NCBI GenBank assembly: GCA_021325235.1
Contig: JAJPHN010000025.1
Location: forward strand, 310,001 to 374,000
Origin: Terriglobia bacterium
GTDB taxonomy: Bacteria > Acidobacteriota > Terriglobia > Bryobacterales > Bryobacteraceae
Length of the DNA stretch: 64,000 bases
Direction: 5' to 3'
Under the pieces are notes generated by a model that was not told the origin of the DNA, did no database searches, and was given only the letters and a program-made list of their open reading frames with translations. Shown here one piece after another: positions 54,126 to 62,214 of this stretch; the first letter of the stretch is position 1; each line of letters starts with the position of its first letter. Position numbers and translations under genes: made by a program.

Positions 54126-54817
54126 CTGGAAATGTAGTGGTCTGAGGCCGCGAGCCGACGTGCTCGCAGCAGCAGTTCATTGGCAGCAGAATAATCGGGA
54201 TTCAGCGGAAGTTTCGTATGCCGGAAGGCTTGATCGAGTTCTTGATGCAGAGCCAGCCGCCAGGCCTCTACTGCATCCCATGGCATCTGACCGTGGCGGA
54301 TGGCGAGGAGTTCTTGGCGGTGCTCATCCATGCGCAAGTCGACAAAGCCGTGCCGCAGAATGGCTGCTCCGGAGAGCAGAAGCCGCATCAGGTGCATGAC
54401 GTGTTTCCAACGGATTTGCCCTTGGTTGCGCAGATCCCGCTCGATTTTCTTGAATTGCGAGAGCACATAGGCGTTGTAGGTTTGGTGCACACGCTGGGAG
54501 AGGAAAATATCGCGCCGGGCGAGGATCTCGATGGCAATCGGTTCGGCCGTTTCGACCAGCGGTGAATAGAGGCACTCCAGCACATTCGGGTTGGCCTTCA
54601 AGGCGAGGCGAATGAATTTCGCAATTTCCCAGTACACTTCTTCTTCAGCAGTTTCGATCTGTTCGGGGACACCAGCGAGCGACCACTGCAAGTCTGCGGG
54701 CGGCAGAAAGAATCCGCGGCGGTCGGTATCGGAGTCGGCCGTTGCCAGGCCATGCGCCTGGGAGCCGACGACGCAGCGGTAGACGACAAACGGAAGAAGC
54801 TGGCTGGTCTCGGCCAT
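54122..54817 (-). CDS. Predicted nucleotidyltransferase (YcgL/COG3541-type), first of a pair
   Basis: The ATG at 54817 gives 231 aa; the open frame continues to 54916 without a good start. 'RCVVGSQAHGLATADSDTDR' is the G-S...D-x-D catalytic site and 'IETAEEEVYWEIAKFIRLAL' with 'NPNVLECLYSPLVET' matches the same family as the next gene. 'GFFLPPADLQWSLAG' is also typical. Pairs of this family are sometimes found together; function is unknown, with tRNA, protein or small-molecule nucleotidylation all possible. Confidence 0.8.
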   Translation of the reverse strand: MAETSQLLPFVVYRCVVGSQAHGLATADSDTDRRGFFLPPADLQWSLAGVPEQIETAEEEVYWEIAKFIRLALKANPNVLECLYSPLVETAEPIAIEILARRDIFLSQRVHQTYNAYVLSQFKKIERDLRNQGQIRWKHVMHLMRLLLSGAAILRHGFVDLRMDEHRQELLAIRHGQMPWDAVEAWRLALHQELDQAFRHTKLPLNPDYSAANELLLRARRLAASDHYISR

Positions 54818-54860
54818 TTCGGGAAAGGTGCTCACTTCCTGCTTATGTGCCAGCCGAATG

Positions 54861-56360
<1,500 letters not shown>

Positions 56361-56363
56361 ACG

Positions 56364-56645
56364 TCAGCGCCGCGCGATACGCCGCGCCGAAAGGAAAGAA
56401 GTGAGAGAGAAGAAGGCCATGACAGCGCCGAAGAAGATCGCGCCGATCAGGCCGGCCTGGTTGTCGCGATGCTGGTACGCCCAGGCGAACAGATACAGCG
56501 CGAGTACGCCGAATACACCGCCGATCGCCTGGTTCCAGATGACGCGCGCGGGGCGAACGACTTCGGGGACGACGTGGGTAGCGAACTTGCGTGCGTGTTC
56601 GGCTTTGACGGTCCTGGCGATTTTTACGGCGTCAGCGAGTTTCAT
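56364..56645 (-). CDS. Small membrane protein, function unknown
   Basis: The 93-aa protein has a basic, helical N-terminus (MKLADAVKIARTVKAEHARK) and two membrane helices (AIGGVFGVLALYLFAWAY and AGLIGAIFFGAVMAFFSLTS) with a basic end (SARRIARR). It begins 14 bases inside the end of the Uma2 gene and ends 3 bases before the mutase gene stop codon's partner region, so it is likely in the same transcript as the mutase. No family is recognised. Confidence 0.65.
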   Translation of the reverse strand: MKLADAVKIARTVKAEHARKFATHVVPEVVRPARVIWNQAIGGVFGVLALYLFAWAYQHRDNQAGLIGAIFFGAVMAFFSLTSFLSARRIARR

Positions 56646-57186
56646 GATTACCGAGTTGCGCGTCCGTTTCGGTGAAAATTTCGCTTAAGGGTATGCTGAT
56701 CTCACTGTTTCCGGAACCGGCCGTCAAAGAGTCCGTAATGCTGACAGGAATCGGTCTCGGGTTACCAATCGACATTTGATGAGCATTCCTTTTTTCCGGA
56801 TCGACAATCCAAACCGAGCCAATTCCCCAATCCAGATAATGCGCCGCTTTCTTGAACGTGTCGATCAAGTTATCACCCGGAGAGAGGATTTCCACACACA
56901 AATCGATGGGCTCCTTCGGGTATGGGCTCCGAAAAGGACCGGGATTGCCGGCTACATCCGGCACCGGATAGGCAACTTTCGAGATCTTCAGTCGAAGTTC
57001 GGTGGCCGATCTCCAACCGCGGCGTGCAAATAGCATTGCGATGACCCATTGCATTACGCTGTGCGTGAGAGTGGGCATCGATTTCTGAATGGCTTCACCG
57101 TACCAGAATTCGAAATATGGCTTAACGCTGTCGGAATAAAGCTGCTCGAACTGCGCGGGAGTGAGGAAGGTATGCGCGGCGGCCAT
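56632..57186 (-). CDS. Uma2-family (DUF820) PD-(D/E)XK-like protein
   Basis: I chose the ATG at 57186; the longer frame to 57306 would run through the tRNA gene antisense and is rejected. The 184-aa product has 'FLTPAQFEQLYSDSVKPYFE', 'SVMQWVIAMLFARRGWRSAT', 'VAYPVPDVAG' and 'EPIDLCVEILSPGDNLIDTF' then 'KKAAHYLDWGIGSVWIVDPE', which is the Uma2 pattern with the nuclease-like D...E-x-L core. These genes are very abundant in Acidobacteriota and Cyanobacteria; the function is unproven. Confidence 0.83.
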   Translation of the reverse strand: MAAAHTFLTPAQFEQLYSDSVKPYFEFWYGEAIQKSMPTLTHSVMQWVIAMLFARRGWRSATELRLKISKVAYPVPDVAGNPGPFRSPYPKEPIDLCVEILSPGDNLIDTFKKAAHYLDWGIGSVWIVDPEKRNAHQMSIGNPRPIPVSITDSLTAGSGNSEISIPLSEIFTETDAQLGNHETR

Positions 57187-57236
57187 GTCGGAAGCGCTCC
57201 AGATCTCAGTATCGCCGATGCTGGGGAGAGGGTCTT

Positions 57237-57312
57237 TGGTGGACCTGGAGAGATTCGAACTCTCGACCTCTTCCATGCCATGGAAGCGCGCTCCCAACTG
57301 CGCCACAGGCCC
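57237..57312 (-). tRNA. tRNA-Ala (anticodon GGC), CCA encoded
   Basis: The minus strand folds as a complete 76-base cloverleaf: acceptor GGGCCTG/CAGGTCC, D arm GCGC/GCGC, anticodon stem CTTCC/GGAAG with loop ATGGCAT, T arm GAGAG-TTCGAAT-CTCTC, discriminator A and encoded CCA. The acceptor contains the G3-U70 pair that identifies alanine tRNAs, confirming the anticodon reading. Confidence 0.97.
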
Positions 57313-57401
57313 ACGCGGAGTGAATTACGTCATGAGAATAGCACAGGCGTACCAGGCCGAAAGTGTGCTCACAAGTACTGTCATTTTTTCTTGTTTTGCT
57401 A

Positions 57402-57431
57402 TTGACGGAGGGCAGGTGGAAGGCGCACAAT
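57402..57431 (+). promoter_or_regulatory. Sigma-70-like promoter upstream of the H-box mini-protein
   Basis: TTGACG (57402-57407), an 18-base spacer and CACAAT (57426-57431) lie about 60 bases before the ATG at 57492. It supports that short start over an upstream GTG at 57363. No second promoter is seen. Confidence 0.4.
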
Positions 57432-57491
57432 CAAACGGTCGAAGGTTCGCCATGGTTTGCTTGCGCGATCCGGCCGACATTCCCAAACTTC

Positions 57492-57752
57492 ATGAACGAC
57501 GCTGTTTCACAAGTACCTTTGGAAGCTTCGCTTTCGGGCCGCGACGAACGGGAAGATCGCCGCGAAACGGGTGTTTACCCTCGCTCCATTGACGATCTGG
57601 CGCATGCTTTGCGCCAGCCGCTGAGCACGATCGAATCGCTTGCCTACTACTTGGAATTGACCACGGAAGACGACCAGATTTGCCGTCACTTGCGGCAGAT
57701 TCGTCTGATGGTGGACCGCGCCAGCCGCATTCTGGAAGACGCTGGGGCCTGA
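57492..57752 (+). CDS. HisKA-like H-box mini-protein (86 aa)
   Basis: The 86-aa product contains 'SIDDLAHALRQPLSTIESLA' followed by 'YYLELTTEDDQICRHLRQIR' and 'LMVDRASRILED', which reads as a histidine-kinase dimerisation/phospho-acceptor helix pair (His in the L-A-H-x-L-R-Q-P-L box). There is no ATPase domain, no sensor domain and no membrane segment. A longer start (GTG, 57363) would add a hydrophobic stretch but lies upstream of the promoter-like sequence. It could serve as a phosphotransfer partner for another kinase. A fragment of a broken kinase gene is the alternative, although no kinase remnant follows: the next gene is convergent lpxD. Confidence 0.6.
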   Translation: MNDAVSQVPLEASLSGRDEREDRRETGVYPRSIDDLAHALRQPLSTIESLAYYLELTTEDDQICRHLRQIRLMVDRASRILEDAGA

Positions 57753-58793
57753 TCAGCGGCCCTGCTGTTCCAGTTCTTTGAGCCTGTGCGCCAGGTCGCG
57801 CACTTGGTTTTTCAGCTCCGCAATTTTATTTACATTCGCGAGGCCTTTCAGATGCTGGCGCAATGGACGCGCGGGCGTGCCCCAGACGGGTTCGCCTGCG
57901 TGGACACGCTGAAAACTTAAGATACCGGCGCCGGAACCGACTACAGCGCGAGCTTCTATGACAGCTTTTTCGCCGATGCCGACCTGACCGCCGATCACGG
58001 CGTAGTCGCCGATGGTGACGCCGCCCGCAAATCCGCTCTGAGCGGCAATGACGACGTGTTTTCCGACCGTGCAGTTGTGCGCGATGTGTACCAGGTTGTC
58101 GAGTTTTGTACCGGTACCGATTCGTGTGACGCCGAGCGCCGCGCGATCGATGCAGCAGTTTGCGCCGACCTCGACGTCGTCTTCGAGCACGACGGTACCA
58201 ACCTGGGGAAACTTTTCGTAGTGGTCGCCGGCGAGCGCGAAGCCGAATCCGTCGGCGCCGATCACGGCACCGGAGTGCAGAATGGCGCGGTTACCGATGC
58301 GGACGCCTTCATACAGAGTAACGTGCGAGTGAATCGTGCAATGATTGCCGATCACCACACGGGCACCGATACGGACGGAAGCATCGATGATGCAGTTATT
58401 ACCAATCTGCGCGCCGTTCTCGATCACGGTATATGGTCCGATGTAACAGCCGGTGCCGATACGGGCTGTCGGTGCGACCACGGCAGTCGGATGCACGGCT
58501 GGAATCTGCTCGGCCGGTGGATAGAGTCTGCGCAGAATCTGCGCGAAAGCGCGGCGTGGGTCGGGAACCTGGATCAGCGTGCGATCCGCTGATGCCTTGA
58601 ATGATGGATCGACCAGCAGACAGCCCGCTCGCGAATGGGTGGCTGCCGTTCGGGCTTTCGGATTCGCGACGAACGAAATATCCTCGGGGCCTGCTGCTTC
58701 GAGCGAACTGGCGCCGCGAATCACCTGCGAGAAATCGCCCTGTGCGGTTCCTCCGCAAAGGTCGGCAATCTCTCGCACGGTCAGCTCAGGCAT
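57753..58793 (-). CDS. lpxD: UDP-3-O-acylglucosamine N-acyltransferase LpxD
   Basis: From the ATG at 58793 the product is 346 aa. The N-terminal uridine-binding part ('MPELTVREIADLCGG', 'AAGPEDISFVANPKA') precedes a left-handed beta-helix of hexapeptide repeats ('IGTGCYIGPYTVIENGAQIG', 'VIGADGFGFALAGDHYEKFP', 'IAHNCTVGKHVVIAAQSGFA' with the catalytic His). It adds the second 3-hydroxyacyl chain in lipid A synthesis. It ends one base after the mini-protein gene and is divergent from lpxA, with 43 bases between the two start codons. A GTG nine codons upstream is an alternative start. Confidence 0.95.
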   Translation of the reverse strand: MPELTVREIADLCGGTAQGDFSQVIRGASSLEAAGPEDISFVANPKARTAATHSRAGCLLVDPSFKASADRTLIQVPDPRRAFAQILRRLYPPAEQIPAVHPTAVVAPTARIGTGCYIGPYTVIENGAQIGNNCIIDASVRIGARVVIGNHCTIHSHVTLYEGVRIGNRAILHSGAVIGADGFGFALAGDHYEKFPQVGTVVLEDDVEVGANCCIDRAALGVTRIGTGTKLDNLVHIAHNCTVGKHVVIAAQSGFAGGVTIGDYAVIGGQVGIGEKAVIEARAVVGSGAGILSFQRVHAGEPVWGTPARPLRQHLKGLANVNKIAELKNQVRDLAHRLKELEQQGR

Positions 58794-58836
58794 GTTCACA
58801 TAGGTAGCATGACGCCGCACGGCATACTGATCATGA

Positions 58837-59649
58837 ATGGCGGTTGATCCTTCTGCTTATGTGGCGCCTACGGCGCGCGTGGATCCGGGCGCCAGCATTG
58901 GGCCGCACACGCGTATCGGCGAATTTTGCGTAATCGAGAGCGATGTCGCCATCGGTGCCGATTGCCTGCTCGAGCCGTACGTGTATGTGAAGCGCTGGAC
59001 GAGCATGGGCGACCGGAACGAGATCTCGGCCGGTACGGTGCTGGGCACCGATCCGCTCGACAAGAACTTCGGCGGGGCGCGCAGCTACCTCGTTATGGGC
59101 AATGACAACAAGATTCGCGAGCACTACACCATTTCGCGCGGCACGCAGCCGGAATCGGAAACTCGCATCGGGGACGGCAACTACATCATGACTTCGGGGC
59201 ATATTGCGCATAACTGCAAGATCGGCGACAACACGGTGATCGCGAGTTGCGCGCTGGTGGCGGGCTACGCCGAAGTCGAGAGCCAGGCGTTTATTTCGGG
59301 CGGCGTGGTGATCCATCAGTTTTCGCGCATTGGACGGCTGGCGATGGTGGGCGGCAATACGCGCGTAAACAGCGATTTGCCGCCGTTTTTTCTTTATTCG
59401 GATTTCAACGTGGCGGCCAAGAGCGTGAACATTGTCGGGCTGAAGCGCGCAGGATTCGCGGCGGACGAGATTCGCGGGTTGAAGACCGTTTACCGGCTGC
59501 TGTTCCGCTCCGGGTTGAAACAGGAAGAAGCGCTGCGGCGGATCGAAGCGGAATGCGATTCCGAGCATGCGCGGCAGGTGGTCGAGTTTGTGCGGCGGAG
59601 CGAGCGCGGGATTTGCCGGGAAAGCCGCGGACGGCACAACGGCGACTGA
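58837..59649 (+). CDS. lpxA: Acyl-ACP--UDP-N-acetylglucosamine O-acyltransferase LpxA
   Basis: The 270-aa protein has hexapeptide repeats from the start ('VDPSAYVAPTARVDPGASIG'), the catalytic His in 'TSGHIAHNCKIGDNTVIASC' and the LpxA block 'VIHQFSRIGRLAMVGGNTRV'. The C-terminal helical part is 'VNIVGLKRAGFAADEIRGLK'. LpxA performs the first lipid A step. It is divergent from lpxD; the common lpxD-fabZ-lpxA-lpxB run is not preserved and fabZ and lpxB are absent here. Confidence 0.95.
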   Translation: MAVDPSAYVAPTARVDPGASIGPHTRIGEFCVIESDVAIGADCLLEPYVYVKRWTSMGDRNEISAGTVLGTDPLDKNFGGARSYLVMGNDNKIREHYTISRGTQPESETRIGDGNYIMTSGHIAHNCKIGDNTVIASCALVAGYAEVESQAFISGGVVIHQFSRIGRLAMVGGNTRVNSDLPPFFLYSDFNVAAKSVNIVGLKRAGFAADEIRGLKTVYRLLFRSGLKQEEALRRIEAECDSEHARQVVEFVRRSERGICRESRGRHNGD

Positions 59650-59656
59650 GGGCAGA

Positions 59657-61180
59657 CTAGCGAGTGGTCGACCGAGCCACCTGCACGTGGCTCAAGGTGC
59701 CGGCGTATTGCTCGATGCCCTTGAGGAGCGCTTCGGCGATTTTCTGCCGCTGATCGGAGCGCCTGAGGAGCCGCTCATCGTGCGGATTGGAGACGAAGCC
59801 GATTTCCGCGAGGATCGACGGCATGCTCGCTCCAATGAGCACCATAAAAGGCGCCTGCCGTACGCCGCGATTGCGGGCGTGGGAGTTCATTTTCAGGGCG
59901 GTCACGGCAAGAGAGGCCTGCACCCTTTGCGCAAACTCGCGCGATTCCTCGCGTTTACTTTCGAGCACGGCTTTGTGCAGCAGATCGTTCAGATCGGAGA
60001 TCGAGCTGGCAGACCCGGCATTCTCGCGTGTGGCCAGATCGAGCGCGGAGCGATCGCCGTTCAGGTTGAAGAAAAATGTCTCGACGCCGCTGGCGCTTGG
60101 TTCGGGCGAAGAATTGGCGTGAATCGAGAGAAACAGATCGGCTTTTTCGTTATCGGCGATGCGCGTGCGCTGCTCGAGCGGGATGAAGACATCGGCTGAG
60201 CGGGTGTAGACGACTTCAGCGCCGAGTTGCTGAGTTATGAGCTTGCCGAGACGAAGCGCGACATCGAGCACGAGGTCCTTTTCCATGAGGCCATTGGGGC
60301 CAATGGTTCCGGTATCGTGGCCGCCGTGGCCGGGATCGATGATGACGCGGCCGAGTTTAAGGCCAAGCACGCGTACGAGGGAGCGCTCGCCGCTCGAATC
60401 GCGGAGTGCGGGTGCGATGGCGCCGTTCGATTTTGTCGGAGTGGTAATTTTCGGCGCGGCTTCATGCGTTCCCGCGAGCGGTTCGGCGGGAGCGGTTTGC
60501 GACGGGGCATGGGCAGTCGAATCCGGGTCGCGGGTAATGGATAACGGGACCTGAGGCGGCGCGTGCACATCGGCAACGGGCGGAGCCGCGCCGGAGGAGA
60601 CCTGATCGCCGGAGGGCTCGGCCTGCTTCACGTCGGGTACAGGATTCTTGGAGTTGGCGAGTACGGTGATGGGCGACTCGCCGCCGGTGGCCGCGACCGC
60701 TTCAGGGGAATTGAGATCGATCCTTCTGGAACCGCTGCGGCTGCGGGCGAGCGAGACGGTCGGCCTGGCCTGTGCACGCGGGCGGATTTCGATCATGAGC
60801 CGGTCAGGATTGACCAGCTGTGAGGAGACCACGTCGACGGGCGCTTCGAGATCGAAGACGACGCGCGTTTTTCCGGGCTGTATCTCGGCAATGCGTATCT
60901 GGCGAACCAGTTTGTCGCGAATCTCGATGGTTTGGATGCCTCGATGGGCGGTGGAGGGCGGACGTAAGCCGGTGAGGTCGAAATAGACGCGCGGCGGTTT
61001 ATCGATCTGGTCCGAATAGAGCTTGTAGTCGCCCTGGGTTTGGATGGCGATGCGTGTGACGTCGCCGAAAGACCAGAAACGGATGGCCTGCACGCGCGCG
61101 GTTTCGGTCTGCGCCAGTAAAGAAGCGGCGACGAATGCGAGCAGAAGAGAGGGAAGAATGCGGGTGGGGAGGCGGCGCAT
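59657..61180 (-). CDS. Secreted N-acetylmuramoyl-L-alanine amidase with AMIN domain
   Basis: Starting at the ATG at 61180 gives 507 aa with a clear signal peptide (LPTRILPSLLLAFVAASLLA). An AMIN domain follows ('VQAIRFWSFGDVTRIAIQTQ' to 'LVNPDRLMIEIRPRAQA'), then a Pro/Ala-rich linker of about 130 residues. The Amidase_3 domain has the zinc motifs 'VIIDPGHGGHDTGTIGPNGL', 'EKDLVLDVALRLG', 'LFLSIHANSSPEPSASGVET' and 'PSILAEIGFVSNPHDERLL'. It cleaves septal peptidoglycan as in AmiC. It is divergent from the LOG-family gene. Confidence 0.94.
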   Translation of the reverse strand: MRRLPTRILPSLLLAFVAASLLAQTETARVQAIRFWSFGDVTRIAIQTQGDYKLYSDQIDKPPRVYFDLTGLRPPSTAHRGIQTIEIRDKLVRQIRIAEIQPGKTRVVFDLEAPVDVVSSQLVNPDRLMIEIRPRAQARPTVSLARSRSGSRRIDLNSPEAVAATGGESPITVLANSKNPVPDVKQAEPSGDQVSSGAAPPVADVHAPPQVPLSITRDPDSTAHAPSQTAPAEPLAGTHEAAPKITTPTKSNGAIAPALRDSSGERSLVRVLGLKLGRVIIDPGHGGHDTGTIGPNGLMEKDLVLDVALRLGKLITQQLGAEVVYTRSADVFIPLEQRTRIADNEKADLFLSIHANSSPEPSASGVETFFFNLNGDRSALDLATRENAGSASSISDLNDLLHKAVLESKREESREFAQRVQASLAVTALKMNSHARNRGVRQAPFMVLIGASMPSILAEIGFVSNPHDERLLRRSDQRQKIAEALLKGIEQYAGTLSHVQVARSTTR

Positions 61181-61357
61181 GCGAGTCAGCAGATCGGAAA
61201 ACCCTAGCTGCTCCTTCGCATAGATTGAGAACGGCGCCGGGCGAGCACTGTCGGAATGCGTGCGCACATAAGACAAAAGACCCGCAGTTTGTTCTTTGAT
61301 TATATCCCGTTAAACGCGTTCGCGAGCTGGGCGAAAGACAGCTTTTAGAGTGAAGAA

Positions 61358-61942
61358 ATGTTCACCAGTGTGTGCGTCTTTTGCGGATCAAACCCTGGTA
61401 CGGGGGAGGTTTACGCACAGGCGGCGAAACGGATGGGCCGATTGCTGGCCGAGCGTGGACTGGAACTCGTTTACGGCGGCAGCAAGCTGGGGTTGATGGG
61501 CATTCTGGCCGATGCGTGTTTAGAAGCGGGCGGCCGGGTGGTGGGCGTGATTCCGCGCGCACTGGTCGAGAAAGAAATTGCGCACACCGGGATTTCGGAA
61601 TTGCACAGCGTGGATTCGATGCACGCGCGGAAGGCGCTGATGGCCGATAAGGCGGATGCGTTTATCGCAATGCCGGGCGGATACGGGACATGGGAAGAGT
61701 TTTGCGAAGTGCTCACCTGGTCGCAGCTCGGTCTGCAGCGCAAGCCGTGCGGGGTATTGAACGTGAACGGCTATTACGAACCGATGCTGGCGATGGCGGA
61801 TCGGGCTGTGGCAGAGGGTTTTCTGAAGAGCGAGCACCGGACGCTGCTGCTGGCGGAAACTGATCCGGAGGAGTTATTGAAGCGGCTCGAGCGTGTTCCG
61901 GTACCGGCGCTAGAAAAGTGGATCGATCGCAGAAACCGATAA
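61358..61942 (+). CDS. LOG-family protein (TIGR00730, YgdH/cytokinin-activating-type hydrolase)
   Basis: The 194-aa protein has 'VCVFCGSNPGTGEVYAQAAK', 'ELVYGGSKLGLMGILADACL', 'HARKALMADKADAFIAMPGG' and the diagnostic 'PGGYGTWEEFCEVLTWSQLG'. Members release the base from nucleoside monophosphates; the bacterial role is uncertain. The length fits family standard. Confidence 0.95.
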   Translation: MFTSVCVFCGSNPGTGEVYAQAAKRMGRLLAERGLELVYGGSKLGLMGILADACLEAGGRVVGVIPRALVEKEIAHTGISELHSVDSMHARKALMADKADAFIAMPGGYGTWEEFCEVLTWSQLGLQRKPCGVLNVNGYYEPMLAMADRAVAEGFLKSEHRTLLLAETDPEELLKRLERVPVPALEKWIDRRNR

Positions 61943-61951
61943 GAAAGAAGC

Positions 61952-62063
61952 GCTCAGGGAATCGGTTGGGTGGGATTTTAGGTTGGGTTTAGTAAGTAGA
62001 CTTCGATTGGATGGGTAGACTGCTGTGGAGTTTGGAAAGCGGAGCAACCATTCTTCCCTGAGC
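61952..62063. other. Long inverted repeat in the LOG-tolC intergenic region (candidate structured element)
   Basis: The perfect 10-base arms GCTCAGGGAA (61952-61961) and TTCCCTGAGC (62054-62063) enclose about 92 bases. Just inside, GGTTG can pair with CAACC (around 62045-62049), extending the stem with a small internal loop. The enclosed sequence is G/T-rich on the plus strand and contains repeated GGTTGGG/GGTGGG-like blocks. The rest of 61943-62214 shows no gene. It may be a 3' UTR structure of the convergent tolC transcript. Confidence 0.4.
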
Positions 62064-62214
62064 TGGTTTCTTTAACAAGACGGCTTAGGGTGAGCATGCC
62101 TGGTGCCAAAACGCGAGCCTGCGCGGGATGGGCGACTTTTCAGATATTTAGCGCAGAGCGAGCGCAGAGGGCCGGCTCGCAGGTCTTACCGGCCCGGTAA
62201 GTTTCTCCAGTGCT

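Noticed and set aside
57187-57306. N-terminal extension of the Uma2 frame
   Set aside because: It is the antisense reading of tRNA-Ala; the ATG at 57186 is the correct start.
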